Shown here: positions 1-9,507 of the stretch, in pieces | Numbering within the stretch: position 1 is the first letter of the stretch | Layout: every line of letters starts with the position of its first letter | Assembly: GCF_017948245.1 (NCBI RefSeq) | Contig: NZ_CP072867.1 | Span: forward strand, 434,001-498,000 | Source: Rhizobium sp. NLR16a | GTDB taxonomy: Bacteria; Pseudomonadota; Alphaproteobacteria; Rhizobiales; Rhizobiaceae | DNA: 64,000 bases | Direction: 5' to 3' | Notes under the pieces: model-generated | Told to the model about the DNA's origin: nothing | Database searches by the model: none | What the model saw: only the letters and a program-made list of their open reading frames with translations | Position numbers and translations under genes: made by a program

Positions 1-1
1 G

Positions 2-319
2 GCGCTCGGGATTTCGACCTTCCACATCATGACGCGGCATGTGCTGCGCAATCTGCTGTCGCCGATCCTGGTGCAGGGCACATTCCTCTTCGCCAGCGCC
101 ATGCTTGCCGAGGCCGGCCTGTCCTTTCTCGGCCTCGGCGTCAGCCCCGAGATCCCAACCTGGGGAACGATGATCGCCGCCGGCCGGCAATATATCGGCC
201 AGGCCGACTGGATGACGCTTTTCCCCGGCGTCGCGATCGTTCTCTCGGTGCTGTCGCTGCAGATGGTCGGCGACGGCCTGAGGGACATGCTCGACCCGAG
301 ACTTCGCAAGGACCTTTGA
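2..319 (+). CDS. Dipeptide/oligopeptide ABC transporter permease (DppC-like), C-terminal part
   Basis: Only the last 105 codons are present; the frame is open to the left edge of the window. The motif EAGLSFLGLGV, followed by a last hydrophobic helix and the ending LRDMLDPRLRK, is characteristic of DppC/OppC inner-membrane permeases of the peptide/nickel family. This subunit would form the channel with a DppB-like partner outside the window. The double ATPase at 2249 probably energises it. Between them lie a RidA-like gene and a PLP enzyme gene on the same strand, so all are likely one transcription unit. The substrate cannot be read from the sequence. Family is certain, substrate unknown. 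Confidence 0.88.
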   Translation, partial: ALGISTFHIMTRHVLRNLLSPILVQGTFLFASAMLAEAGLSFLGLGVSPEIPTWGTMIAAGRQYIGQADWMTLFPGVAIVLSVLSLQMVGDGLRDMLDPRLRKDL

Positions 320-382
320 TCCGTCGACCAGCGGTCGGCCAATCCAAATTCGCCAATCGAAATTCGCATGACAGGAGTTCGC

Positions 383-880
383 GTGAATCAGTTCCCCGCC
401 GCAGCCGGCAAGGTCGAGAATTCGCCTTACCAACGGTTAGCCGCTCTTGGCATAACGCTGCCGCCGCCGCCACCGCCGATTGCCAATTTCGTGACGCATG
501 TGGTGGAAGGCAGCATGCTCTATCTATCCGGCCAGGGGCCGCGCGAAGCCGATGGCTTCCTGCATGCCGGCAAGGTCGGCGGCGGCGTCGGTGTCGACGA
601 GGCGTACCGGCATGCGCGGCTGACCGGCATCAACCTGCTTGCCGTCATGCATGAGGCGCTCGGCGATCTCTCGCGCGTCAGGCGGGTGGTCAAGCTGCTC
701 GGCATGGTCAACGCCGTACCCGAGTTCGAGGACCATCCGAGCGTCATCAACGGCTGTTCCGACCTGTTGATCGCGGTCTTCGGAGCGGCAGGCGAACATG
801 CCCGCTCGGCCGTCGGCTTCGGCTCGCTGCCCGGCAATATCACCGTCGAGATCGAGGCGATCGTCGCTTTGCATGGATGA
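383..880 (+). CDS. RidA/YjgF-family protein
   Basis: About 165 residues of the YjgF/YER057c/UK114 fold. The core LYLSGQGPRE is near the start and the end VEIEAIVALHG is typical. Family members deaminate reactive enamine/imine intermediates made by PLP enzymes, and the next gene encodes a PLP enzyme, so a shared pathway is plausible. The start is taken as GTG 383 because an AGGAG lies at 373-377 with 5-nt spacing; an in-frame ATG at 368 sits upstream of that ribosome site. The usual catalytic Arg of canonical RidA is not obvious, and the protein is longer than the usual 130 residues. This points to the divergent COG0251 subgroup, whose activity is unclear. Confidence 0.85.
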   Translation: MNQFPAAAGKVENSPYQRLAALGITLPPPPPPIANFVTHVVEGSMLYLSGQGPREADGFLHAGKVGGGVGVDEAYRHARLTGINLLAVMHEALGDLSRVRRVVKLLGMVNAVPEFEDHPSVINGCSDLLIAVFGAAGEHARSAVGFGSLPGNITVEIEAIVALHG

Positions 881-1017
881 CGAGGTGTGTTTTCATGTTT
901 GGAGTGGTCTTCGGATGACCTTTTCCTATCTTAACCCGCGTCCGTTCTCCGGCTGTTCGACACTGCCGGACGACCGCCCCATGTTTCGCCCTTCGCCCCA
1001 GACTTCCGGAGATCTTC

Positions 1018-2214
1018 ATGCCCGATGATATCAGACCTTCGCTCGGCCTTCGTCCCGTCATCAATGTGTCCGGCACGATGACCAGCCTTGGCGCTTCGAT
1101 CGTCGTTCCCGAGGCGATCGCGGCGATGGCGTCCATCCTGCCGCACTTCGCCGAGATCAACGACCTGCAGCGCAAGGCAAGCGGCGTCATCGCCCGGCTG
1201 ACCGGCGGCGAGGCGGGCTTCGTCACCGCCTCCTGCTCGGCCGGTATTTCGCTTACCGTCGCCGGTGCGATCACCGGCAACAATCTGCTGGCTATCGAGA
1301 GGCTGCCGGATGCCGTGTCTGAGAAGAACGAAGTGCTGGTGCAGATGGGCCATGTGGTCAGCTACGGTGCGCCCGTCGACCAGGCAATCCGGCTTGCCGG
1401 CGGCAAGGTCGTGCTTGTGGGACAGGCGACTTCGACCCATCGCTTCCATATGGAAAACGCCATCACCGACAAAACCGCAGCCGCCGTCTATGTCGTTTCC
1501 CACCACGTCGTCGATTACGGCCTCTTGAACCTCAAGGAATTCGTCGAGATCGCCCATGCCAAGGGGGTGCCCGTTATCGTCGATGCGGCATCGGAATATG
1601 ACCTCAAGATTTTCCTGGAGCAGGGGGCTGATATCGCGCTTTATTCCGGCCACAAGTTTCTCGGCGGCCCGACCTCCGGCGTCGTTGCCGGCAGGAAGGA
1701 TTTGGTGCGCCATGCCTTCCTGCAGAATATGGGCATCGGCCGCGGCATGAAGGTAGGCAAGGAGAGCATTTTCGGCGTCATGGCGGCGCTGGAAGCCTGG
1801 GAAAGGCGCGACCATGCCGGCATCCGCGAACGCGAGACCGGCTATCTCAATCTCTGGAAGAAGACCCTCCAGGGTCGTCCCGGCGTCACCGCGCTGATCG
1901 AGCCCGACCCCACCAACAATCCGCTCGACCGTCTGCGTCTCATCGTCGATCCCGAACAGGCCCATATCACCGCCTGGGATCTGGCCGATGCGCTGGCGAG
2001 AGGCAACCCGCCGATCATCGTGCGCGACCACGAGGTGGAGCACCGCTATTTCTATCTCGACCCCTGCAACCTGCATCCGGGCCAGGAGGTGATCGTCGCA
2101 AACCGTCTTGCTGAGGAGCTCGACAAGGCGCGCGCCTCCAACGAGATCATCGCAACCCCGATCGAAAACCGCAGCCGGCACCGCTTCGACGGATTGCTGC
2201 GCTGGCCGGATTGA
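1018..2214 (+). CDS. SelA/DgaE-like PLP-dependent lyase or aminotransferase-fold enzyme
   Basis: The 398-residue protein has a fold-type I PLP enzyme layout. The likely Schiff-base lysine is in [12 protein letters not shown] near residue 218, and the cofactor aspartate is in [10 protein letters not shown] near residue 190. It resembles the SelA-like group (COG1921) that includes D-glucosaminate-6-phosphate ammonia-lyase, rather than true selenocysteine synthase; no selenium genes are nearby. GGAG at 1009 precedes the ATG. It lies between a RidA-like gene and the ABC ATPase of a peptide-type importer, so it probably acts in the cytoplasm on the imported amino compound. The exact substrate is unknown. 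Confidence 0.75.
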   Translation: MPDDIRPSLGLRPVINVSGTMTSLGASIVVPEAIAAMASILPHFAEINDLQRKASGVIARLTGGEAGFVTASCSAGISLTVAGAITGNNLLAIERLPDAVSEKNEVLVQMGHVVSYGAPVDQAIRLAGGKVVLVGQATSTHRFHMENAITDKTAAAVYVVSHHVVDYGLLNLKEFVEIAHAKGVPVIVDAASEYDLKIFLEQGADIALYSGHKFLGGPTSGVVAGRKDLVRHAFLQNMGIGRGMKVGKESIFGVMAALEAWERRDHAGIRERETGYLNLWKKTLQGRPGVTALIEPDPTNNPLDRLRLIVDPEQAHITAWDLADALARGNPPIIVRDHEVEHRYFYLDPCNLHPGQEVIVANRLAEELDKARASNEIIATPIENRSRHRFDGLLRWPD

Positions 2215-2248
2215 CCCGCCGTTCTCATCCGCCGCAAGAGGAGCCGAA

Positions 2249-4096
2249 ATGGCCAACGCCCAAGCCCAGCCGATCGAGACATTGAGCCCCGTTCTTTCCG
2301 TCGACAGGCTGACCACCTCCTTCCTCGTGGACGGCGCCTGGAAACCGGTCGTGCGCGATGTCTCCTTCACCGTCGCGCCCGGTGAAACCGTGGCGATCGT
2401 CGGCGAATCCGGCTCGGGCAAGAGCGTGACGTCGCTGTCGATCATGCGGCTGTTGCAGCCGGAAACGAGCCGCACCGAAGGCTGCGTCGTGCTCGGCGGC
2501 CGCGACCTGCTGGCGCTGCCGGAACACGCGATGCGGCAGGTGCGCGGCAATGAGGTGGCGATGATCTTCCAGGAGCCGATGACCTCGCTCAATCCGCTTT
2601 TCACCATCGGCGATCAGATCTCCGAAGCGCTGCTTTGCCATTCCGATTTGAGCCGGGCCGATGCCAGGGCCGAAACGATCAGGCTCTTGGAGAAGGTCCG
2701 CATCCCCTCGGCCGCCTCGCGCTTCGACGAATATCCGCACCGTTTTTCCGGCGGCATGCGCCAGCGGGTGATGATCGCCATGGCGCTCGCCAGCCGGCCG
2801 AAACTGCTGATCGCCGACGAGCCGACGACAGCGCTCGACGTGACGATCCAGGGGCAGATCCTCGATCTCATCAAGATGCTGCAGGCGGAGGAGGGGACCT
2901 CCGTTCTCTTCATCACGCATGACATGGGCGTTGTCGCCGAGATCGCCGACAGAACGGTGGTGATGTATCGCGGCGAGCAGGTCGAAAGCGGCGTCACCGC
3001 CGATATCTTCCACCGCGGCAGACATCCTTATACGAAGGCGCTGCTGTCCGCCGTGCCGGTGCTCGGCTCGATGCAGGGTCGGCAGAGGCCGCTGCGTTTT
3101 CCCGTGGTCAATACCGCAACGGGCGAATCCGACGTTCCCGCCGAGGCAGCCGATACGGTGGCAGTGACGCCCGTCCTGCAGGTGAAGAACCTCACCAAGC
3201 GCTTCGATATCCACTCCGGCCTCTTCGGCCGGCTGACGAGCCGCGTGCACGCGGTCGAAAACGTCTCTTTCGATCTCCATGCCGGCGAGACGCTGTCGCT
3301 CGTCGGCGAATCCGGCTGCGGCAAATCGACGACAGGGCGGGCCATCATGCGCCTGATCGAGCCGCAGGCCGGTTCGGTGCTCGTCGAGGGGAGGGAGGTG
3401 CTCGGCCTCGACAGGAGGGCACTGCGCGAAATGCGCAAATCCGTGCAGATGATCTTCCAGGATCCCTTCGCCAGCCTCAATCCGCGCATGACGGTGGGTG
3501 CTGCGATCGCCGAGCCCTATCTCGAGCACGGCATGGGCACGGCGAAACAGTCCAAGGACGTCGTTGCCGATCTGCTGGTCAAGGTCGGCCTTTCCGCGGA
3601 GATGGCCGGGCGTTATCCGCATGAATTTTCCGGCGGACAGCGCCAGCGCATCTGCATTGCCCGGGCGCTTGCCCTGCAGCCGAAGGTCATCATTGCCGAC
3701 GAAAGCGTTTCGGCGCTCGACGTCTCGATCAAGGCGCAGGTCATCAACCTGATGCTCGACCTGCAGCAGAGCCTCAACCTCGCCTTTCTGTTCATATCGC
3801 ATGATATGGCGGTGGTCGAGCGCGTCAGCCACCGCGTGGCGGTGATGTATCTCGGCGAGATCGTCGAGGTCGGCCCGCGCGCCGCCATATTCGAAAATCC
3901 GCAGCACCCCTATACGAAGAAGCTCATCGCCGCCGTGCCGGTGCCCGATCCCGACCGTCGCCACGAAAAGCGCCTGGTGGCGAATGACGAGATCAAAAGC
4001 CCGATGCGACCGGTCGACTATGCCCCCCCGAAAGCTTTCTATCGCGAGGTCGGGCCCGGCCACCTGGTGATGGCGGATCGCTCGTCCGGCTTGTGA
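2249..4096 (+). CDS. Fused two-domain ABC transporter ATPase (DppD-DppF type)
   Basis: A 615-residue protein with two complete nucleotide-binding domains, as in GsiA. Domain 1 (about residues 15-270) has Walker A GESGSGKS, signature FSGGMRQR and Walker [13 protein letters not shown]. Domain 2 (about 310-570) has [16 protein letters not shown] and [11 protein letters not shown]. Each ends in the peptide-transporter C-terminal motif ([12 protein letters not shown] and [12 protein letters not shown]). The start is ATG 2249 behind AAGAGGAG; upstream in-frame codons overlap the PLP gene and are not used. It powers import through DppB/DppC-like permeases, one of which ends at 319. Walker B of domain 2 reads DES rather than the usual DEP. 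No binding-protein gene is seen here. Confidence 0.93.
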   Translation: MANAQAQPIETLSPVLSVDRLTTSFLVDGAWKPVVRDVSFTVAPGETVAIVGESGSGKSVTSLSIMRLLQPETSRTEGCVVLGGRDLLALPEHAMRQVRGNEVAMIFQEPMTSLNPLFTIGDQISEALLCHSDLSRADARAETIRLLEKVRIPSAASRFDEYPHRFSGGMRQRVMIAMALASRPKLLIADEPTTALDVTIQGQILDLIKMLQAEEGTSVLFITHDMGVVAEIADRTVVMYRGEQVESGVTADIFHRGRHPYTKALLSAVPVLGSMQGRQRPLRFPVVNTATGESDVPAEAADTVAVTPVLQVKNLTKRFDIHSGLFGRLTSRVHAVENVSFDLHAGETLSLVGESGCGKSTTGRAIMRLIEPQAGSVLVEGREVLGLDRRALREMRKSVQMIFQDPFASLNPRMTVGAAIAEPYLEHGMGTAKQSKDVVADLLVKVGLSAEMAGRYPHEFSGGQRQRICIARALALQPKVIIADESVSALDVSIKAQVINLMLDLQQSLNLAFLFISHDMAVVERVSHRVAVMYLGEIVEVGPRAAIFENPQHPYTKKLIAAVPVPDPDRRHEKRLVANDEIKSPMRPVDYAPPKAFYREVGPGHLVMADRSSGL

Positions 4097-4160
4097 GTTG
4101 CCTAACGGATCGGCGGCGCATAAAGCAGGTGCAGAGACAAATGCTTGGAAAGCCGCACCG

Positions 4161-4982
4161 ATGAACAAGACGGATTATTTTTCGACGCTCGGCGGATTGC
4201 CGCCGCAGAGCCAGCTGCTCTCGGGCCGGGCCGTTTTTACCACGGCTTACGCGGTCATCCCCCGCGGCGTCATGAGCGATATTGTCACGAGCCTGCTCCC
4301 GCATTGGACGGGCACGCGCGCATGGGTTCTCTCCCGGCCGCTGTCGGGCTTCTCCGAGACCTTCTCGCAATATGTGATGGAAGTTCAGCCGGGCGGCGGT
4401 AGCGACCGCCCGGAGCCCGACAAGCGGGCTGAAGCGGTGCTGTTCGTCGTCGAAGGCGACATGACGGTTGAGCTCGAGGGCGTCAGCCATGCGCTGCGCG
4501 CCGGTTCCTTTGTTTACATTCCAGCGGATTCGGCCTGGCGTCTGAAGAATGACGGCTCAGCCGCAGCAATCTTCCACTGGGTCAGAAAGGCCTTTCAGGA
4601 GGTCGAGGGGCTGGAACCGCCGCCGGGGATCGTCACCCATGAGGACGACCATCCGATCCGGGCCATGCCCGACACCGACGGGCGCTGGGGCACGACCCGC
4701 TTCATCGATCCGGCCGATGTGCGCTACGACATGCACGTCAACATCGTGACGCTGGAGCCGGGTGCGGTGATCCCGTTCATGGAAACGCATGTCATGGAGC
4801 ATGGTCTCTATGTGCTGGAGGGCAAGGCGGTCTATCGCCTGAACCAGGATTGGGTCGAGGTCGAGGCTGGCGATTTCATGTGGCTGCGCGCCTTCTGCCC
4901 GCAGGCCTGCTACGCCGGCGGCCCCGGCCGGTTCCGCTACCTGCTCTACAAGGACGTCAACCGCCATATGAAGCTCTGGTAG
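4161..4982 (+). CDS. (S)-ureidoglycine aminohydrolase-like bicupin
   Basis: A 273-residue bicupin of the YlbA/UGHY family. The family enzyme takes ammonia from (S)-ureidoglycine in allantoin breakdown and uses Mn(II). The C-terminal cupin shows the metal-site pattern METHVMEHGLYVLEG and a later PQACYAGG, matching the Glu-His-His-Gln ligand set of characterised members. ATG 4161 is preferred; upstream in-frame codons begin inside the gap after the ABC ATPase. Neighbours are a peptide-type importer, a RidA-like protein and a GntR regulator, and no other ureide genes are visible. The real substrate may therefore be another amino-hydroxy compound. Family assignment is firm, reaction less so. Confidence 0.8.
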   Translation: MNKTDYFSTLGGLPPQSQLLSGRAVFTTAYAVIPRGVMSDIVTSLLPHWTGTRAWVLSRPLSGFSETFSQYVMEVQPGGGSDRPEPDKRAEAVLFVVEGDMTVELEGVSHALRAGSFVYIPADSAWRLKNDGSAAAIFHWVRKAFQEVEGLEPPPGIVTHEDDHPIRAMPDTDGRWGTTRFIDPADVRYDMHVNIVTLEPGAVIPFMETHVMEHGLYVLEGKAVYRLNQDWVEVEAGDFMWLRAFCPQACYAGGPGRFRYLLYKDVNRHMKLW

Positions 4983-5075
4983 TCGCTTTCCGCGACGCGT
5001 GCCGCACGCCCGCACGCTCCCGATCAGCCTGTTCGGTTGCTTGACAGCTCTGTGGATTGCCCGCATCGTTCTTCG

Positions 5076-5795
5076 ATGCGGAATATGGATTCATGGCTCT
5101 CGGAGAAGAAAGAAATAGGCCGAAGAAACGCTGCCGAGGCGGTCTTCGAAGATATCCGCACGGCCATTGTCGATCGGAAACTGGCGCTCGGGATCCGTCT
5201 GCCCTCGGAGGTGCAACTTGCCGAACGTTACGGCATCAGCCGGGCGATCGTGCGTGAAGCGCTGCGTTCGCTGCAGACACTGGGGTTCACGCAGACCAGG
5301 ACCGGCCGGGGCACCTTCGTCGTTTCGGAAAGCCCCGCGCGCCAACTCGGCGGCGGCGCCTATTCCGCCCGGGATCTGATGGAGGCGCGCCCCTGCATCG
5401 AGATTCCGGCTGCCGGTTGGGCGGCATTGCGGCGCTCGGACGAGCAGCTGACCCGGCTCGCATCCTTGTGCGACCGGATGGACGAGGAAGAGGATGTCCG
5501 GGAATGGGTGCGGATGGATGCGGTCTTTCACGGAGAAATCGCGGAGGCTTCCGGCAATGCGATCTTCCGGAAAGTCGTCGCCGATGTTCGCGGCGCGCTT
5601 TCGACGCAATCCGAACTCGTCGAGCATGTTCGCGGCCGGCGCAAAGCGTCCAACGCCGAACATCGCCGAATTCTGGAGGCAGTTGCCGCGGGCAGCGAGC
5701 AGGATGCGCGCGCGGCAATGGCGGAGCACCTGCTGGAGGTCGAGCGGTCCATCATCGGGATTGCCGATAACAGACGAACTGCCTGGAAGGCCTGA
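5076..5795 (+). CDS. GntR-family transcriptional regulator, FCD subfamily
   Basis: About 239 residues. The N-terminal winged helix contains LPSEVQLAERYGISRAIVREA, and an all-alpha FCD ligand domain starts near residue 95. His and Asp residues typical of FCD metal sites are visible (DAVFHGEI, NAEHRRIL). It is closely similar to the next gene: both contain SARDLMEARP, AAGWAALRRSD and HRxI blocks, so the two look like a tandem duplication. The position 93 bp after the bicupin gene suggests it may control the importer/PLP/bicupin operon, while its paralogue controls ans. ATG 5076 or 5085 could be the start. Confidence 0.88.
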   Translation: MRNMDSWLSEKKEIGRRNAAEAVFEDIRTAIVDRKLALGIRLPSEVQLAERYGISRAIVREALRSLQTLGFTQTRTGRGTFVVSESPARQLGGGAYSARDLMEARPCIEIPAAGWAALRRSDEQLTRLASLCDRMDEEEDVREWVRMDAVFHGEIAEASGNAIFRKVVADVRGALSTQSELVEHVRGRRKASNAEHRRILEAVAAGSEQDARAAMAEHLLEVERSIIGIADNRRTAWKA

Positions 5796-5834
5796 TTTCA
5801 ATTTTGCGCCCGGACATTCCGCCCGGCCAATCGA

Positions 5835-6551
5835 ATGCAAGCGATGAACGATCTAGAAAACTGGCTGTCCGATCCCGCGACCCTCAGTCGCAAAAGCGCC
5901 TCGGAACTTGTGTTCGATGAATTGCGCAGCCTCATCCTTTCCGGCCGTTTTGCTGCCGGTTCGAAGCTGCCGTCGGAAGCTAAGCTGGCGGGAAAATACG
6001 GCGTCAGCCGCCCGATCGTCCGGGAAGCGCTGCGCTCGCTGCAGATTTTGGGGCTGACGGAGACGCGAACGGGCAGCGGCACCTATGTGCTCGCGGCTGC
6101 CGGCGACGGAAATATCAGTTACGGCGATTATTCGGCGCGTGATCTGATGGAGGCGCGGCCTCACGTCGAAGTATCGGCCGCCGGCTGGGCGGCGCTGCGT
6201 CGGAGCGATGACGAGCTGTCCCGCTTGCTCGGACTTTGCGACGAGATGGAGCAAGAGAAAAATACCGAGGCCTGGGTGCGGTTGGATTCGGAATTTCATG
6301 GGCTGATCGCGGCTGCATCGAAGAACGCCGTCTTCCGCGACATCGTCGACGAGGTCCGGGAGGCGATGGCGCAGCAATCCGGGCTGCTGACGGTCTTAGG
6401 GCCGCGGCGCCAGGAGTCGAACGACGAGCATCGCGCGATTGTCGACGCGATCCGTGCAGGCTCGGAGATCGAAGCCCGGGCCGCGATGGAGGTTCATCTC
6501 CAAAAGGTCGAGACGGCGGTCAATCGCATCCTCGGCGCCGCACTGCGTTAA
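5835..6551 (+). CDS. ansR: GntR-family regulator, probable AnsR (asparagine operon regulator)
   Basis: A 238-residue FCD-type GntR protein. The helix-turn-helix is in LAGKYGVSRPIVREA and the ligand domain includes FHGLI and NDEHRAIV. It is followed after 226 bp by the permease, asparaginase and aspartase genes. In Rhizobium etli the ansPAB operon is known to be controlled by the repressor AnsR, and gene order here fits that role. The sequence does not prove which of the two tandem GntR genes is the functional AnsR. The start is ATG 5835 or 5844; neither has a strong ribosome site. Confidence 0.72.
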   Translation: MQAMNDLENWLSDPATLSRKSASELVFDELRSLILSGRFAAGSKLPSEAKLAGKYGVSRPIVREALRSLQILGLTETRTGSGTYVLAAAGDGNISYGDYSARDLMEARPHVEVSAAGWAALRRSDDELSRLLGLCDEMEQEKNTEAWVRLDSEFHGLIAAASKNAVFRDIVDEVREAMAQQSGLLTVLGPRRQESNDEHRAIVDAIRAGSEIEARAAMEVHLQKVETAVNRILGAALR

Positions 6552-6651
6552 GCAGCCGCGAACGCTTCCTCCAACACCGTGCGCTTGGGCATCGGCAGCT
6601 GCCAGATGGGCGAACCGGCGTTCATATATGCACCCTCTCGAACGAAAGACC

Positions 6652-6680
6652 TTGACCGTGGCGCGGATCCTCAGCTATTC
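6652..6680 (+). promoter_or_regulatory. Candidate sigma70-type promoter for the ans operon
   Basis: TTGACC (6652-6657) and CTATTC (6675-6680) are separated by 17 bp, about 100 bp upstream of the permease start and beyond the GntR gene. The -35 box is one base from consensus and the -10 box is weaker. Read by eye only. Confidence 0.4.
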
Positions 6681-6777
6681 CACAAACCTGTCAGACCGCA
6701 TAGCAGATTAACATCTATGGAGCGACTGCGCGGAAGGGCGGCCGGGGAGGCTGCCGAATCCAGGATAGGGAGGAGTA

Positions 6778-8250
6778 ATGACAGTCATGGAATCCACCAG
6801 AACCGAGGCCGATGGCCAGATCTTCGCCGAGGAGGATCTCGGTTACAAAAAGGCGCTGAAGCCGCGTCAGATCCAGATGATCGCCATCGGCGGCGCCATC
6901 GGCACCGGCCTGTTTCTCGGCGCGGGCGGGCGGCTTGCCGCTGCCGGTCCGGCGCTCGTACTCGTCTATGCCTTGTGCGGCTTTTTCGCATTCCTCGTTC
7001 TCAGGGCTCTCGGCGAACTGATCGTCCATCGCCCGACCTCGGGCTCGTTCGTCTCCTATGCCCGTGAATTTTACGGCGAAAAGCTCGCCTTCGCGGTCGG
7101 TTGGCTGTACTGGCTGACCTGGGCGATGACGGCGGTCGCCGATGTCACCGCGGTGGCGCTCTACATGAATTTCTTCAAGGCCTATGTCCCATGGATCGCC
7201 ATGATCGATCAGTGGGTATTTGCGCTGACGGCACTGGTCCTTGTTCTCGCCATGAACCTTCTGTCGGTGAAGGTCTTCGGCGAACTGGAATTCTGGTTTA
7301 GCCTCGTCAAGGTTCTCGCTCTGGTTGTCTTCCTGATCGTCGGGGTTTACTTCGTCATCTCCGGCACGCCGATCGACGGCCACGTTCCGGGGCTGAATAC
7401 GATCACCGATTTCGGCGGCATGTTTCCGAGCGGGATCCTGCCGGCGCTGGTCGTGATACAGGGGGTGGTTTTTGCCTATGCCTCGATCGAGCTGATCGGC
7501 ACCGCCGCAGGCGAAACCGAAAATGCGCGCAAGGTCATGCCCCGGGCGATCCGGACGGTCGTGCTGCGCCTGGTGGTCTTCTATGTCGGCTCGGTTCTGC
7601 TGCTGTCGCTGCTGCTGCCCTATACCGCCTATAAGGGCGGCGAGAGCCCCTTTGTCACCTTCTTCGGCAAGATCGGCGTCCAGGGCGCCGACGTCGTCAT
7701 GAACCTCGTCGTGCTGACCGCGGTCCTGTCGTCCCTCAATGCAGGCCTCTATTCGACCGGCCGCATCTTGCATTCCATGGCGATCTCAGGCTCGGCGCCG
7801 GCCGCCCTGGCGAAAATGAACAGATCCGGCGTACCCTATGGCGGGATTGCGGTGACCGCAGTCGTGACCGCCTTCGGCGTCGTGCTGAACGCCGTCGTTC
7901 CGGCAGCAGCTTTCGAGATCGGCTTGAATGTCGCGGCCCTCGGCATCATCGCGGCCTGGGGCGTCATCGTCCTCTGCCAGCTCAAGCTGTGGTACCTGTC
8001 ACGTCAGGGCAAGCTGGCGCGGCCGGAATTCCGGATGTTCGGCGCGCCTTACACTGGCGTGCTGACGCTGGGCTTCCTGGCGATCGTCGTGATCCTGATG
8101 GCCCTCGATTATCCAGTCGGCACCTACACGGTCGCGTCTCTGCTGTTGATCATTCCGGCGCTGGTGGTCGGCTGGCTTCTGATGCGGGAGCGCATCCACC
8201 TGATTGCAGCCGAACACGGCGACGATCGCGGCGGTTTCGATCTGGCCTGA
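6778..8250 (+). CDS. ansP: L-asparagine permease, APC family
   Basis: A 490-residue amino acid/polyamine/cation permease with about 12 hydrophobic segments. The signature [16 protein letters not shown] is in helix 1, and [20 protein letters not shown] follows helix 2, as in AnsP/GabP-type proton-coupled amino acid transporters. It is the first gene of permease-asparaginase-aspartase, so asparagine is the natural substrate, brought into the cytoplasm for the next two enzymes. A very strong GGGAGGAG precedes ATG 6778 by only 2 nt; ATG 6787 three codons later has a more usual 11-nt spacing and may be used instead. Confidence 0.9.
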   Translation: MTVMESTRTEADGQIFAEEDLGYKKALKPRQIQMIAIGGAIGTGLFLGAGGRLAAAGPALVLVYALCGFFAFLVLRALGELIVHRPTSGSFVSYAREFYGEKLAFAVGWLYWLTWAMTAVADVTAVALYMNFFKAYVPWIAMIDQWVFALTALVLVLAMNLLSVKVFGELEFWFSLVKVLALVVFLIVGVYFVISGTPIDGHVPGLNTITDFGGMFPSGILPALVVIQGVVFAYASIELIGTAAGETENARKVMPRAIRTVVLRLVVFYVGSVLLLSLLLPYTAYKGGESPFVTFFGKIGVQGADVVMNLVVLTAVLSSLNAGLYSTGRILHSMAISGSAPAALAKMNRSGVPYGGIAVTAVVTAFGVVLNAVVPAAAFEIGLNVAALGIIAAWGVIVLCQLKLWYLSRQGKLARPEFRMFGAPYTGVLTLGFLAIVVILMALDYPVGTYTVASLLLIIPALVVGWLLMRERIHLIAAEHGDDRGGFDLA

Positions 8251-8311
8251 CCCGCGATAGCTATCCCCGGCGCGCCGAAGGCCGTCGGGCACCGCATCAA
8301 TGGAGAGAGAA

Positions 8312-9406
8312 ATGATCCCGAGTGAGGATTCCGTCGTCACCGATCGTGGCGGCATCGTCGAGAACCGTCACCGCGTCCATGCGGCGGTCGTCGATGCAAC
8401 GGGGAGGCTGCTTTACGCGCTGGGAAACCCGACGCGCCTGACGCTTGCCCGGTCTGCCGCCAAGCCGGCTCAGGCGCTTGCCATCCTCGAGACGGATGGG
8501 TTCGAGCGCTACGGCTTCGATGATGCCGATCTCGCGCTGATTTGCGCTTCCCACAGCAGCGAAGAGCGCCATATCGTGCGGACGCGGACCATGCTATCAA
8601 AGATCCAGGCCGAGGAGGCGGATCTTCGCTGCGGCGGCCATCCTTCCTTGTCCGAAAACGTGAACCGGGCCTGGATCAAGCAGGACTATACACCGACGGC
8701 TGTCTGCAGCAATTGTTCGGGAAAACACGTCGGAATGATTGCCGGCGCCCGGGCCATCGGAGCGGGCGCCGACGACTATCACCTGCCGGATCATCCGATG
8801 CAGCTGGTCGTGAAGCGGACGGTCGCCGAACTCTGCGACCTGGACCCGCAGGACGTCGAATGGGGGATCGACGGATGCAATCTGCCGACGCCCGCTTTTC
8901 CCCTGGATCGCCTGGCGCGCCTCTATGCCAAGCTTGCTTCGGCCGCGGACCGGGGCGAGGGGCGGGAGGGCTCGTCGACGCGAGACGCAGCGCTGGCTCG
9001 CATTTTCCGGGCGATGGCGTGCTACCCTGAACTGGTCGCGGGCGAAGGGCGTTACTGCACGGTTTTGATGCGCGCATTCGACGGCGCAATGATCGGCAAG
9101 CTCGGCGCCGATGCCAGCTATGCAATCGGTGTTCGCGCCTCGGACGATACCAGGCGACTGGGAGCGGATGGGGCGCTCGGCATCTCGGTCAAGATCGAGG
9201 ACGGCAACATCGAAATCCTCTACGCCGTCGTGACGGAAATCCTCGAGCAGCTTGGCGTCGGCTCGTCGGAACGTCGCAGGCAGCTTGCGGAGTTTCATCG
9301 CCCCAGGCGCGTGAACACGATGGGTATCACGACCGGCGGCGTGTCCTTTCCATTCAAGCTGCGCGGATCCAAGCCGGACGGAGAGAATTCCCGTCCCGCG
9401 GCTTGA
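8312..9406 (+). CDS. ansA: Class 3 (Rhizobium etli ReAV-type) L-asparaginase
   Basis: Hydrolyses L-asparagine to aspartate and ammonia. The 364-residue protein belongs to the COG4448 asparaginases, unrelated to E. coli types I and II. Counting from ATG 8312, the residues reported for R. etli ReAV fall in register: Ser48 and Lys51 in ARSAAKPAQ, Ser80 in CASHS, zinc-site Cys135 and Lys138 in CSNCSGKH, and Cys189 in GIDGCN. That register match decides the start, and GGAGAG at 8302 is its ribosome site; the ATG at 8300 overlaps it. The gene lies between ansP and ansB. Residue numbers for ReAV are from memory of the literature. Confidence 0.95.
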   Translation: MIPSEDSVVTDRGGIVENRHRVHAAVVDATGRLLYALGNPTRLTLARSAAKPAQALAILETDGFERYGFDDADLALICASHSSEERHIVRTRTMLSKIQAEEADLRCGGHPSLSENVNRAWIKQDYTPTAVCSNCSGKHVGMIAGARAIGAGADDYHLPDHPMQLVVKRTVAELCDLDPQDVEWGIDGCNLPTPAFPLDRLARLYAKLASAADRGEGREGSSTRDAALARIFRAMACYPELVAGEGRYCTVLMRAFDGAMIGKLGADASYAIGVRASDDTRRLGADGALGISVKIEDGNIEILYAVVTEILEQLGVGSSERRRQLAEFHRPRRVNTMGITTGGVSFPFKLRGSKPDGENSRPAA

Positions 9407-9507
9407 CCGGATGACACTTCCGGATCCGGCAATTTCTGCCGCGTCCCCATTCATCATTCTTCCGGCCTGCCGCCGCAGCCGCAGCGCCGCCTCTCGAAAG
9501 TTCAGCC

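Noticed and set aside
931..2607. Long minus-strand open frame (558 codons) opposite the PLP enzyme and ATPase genes
   Set aside because: It is antisense to two genes with clear family motifs, has low-complexity composition and no family features. High GC content opens such shadow frames.
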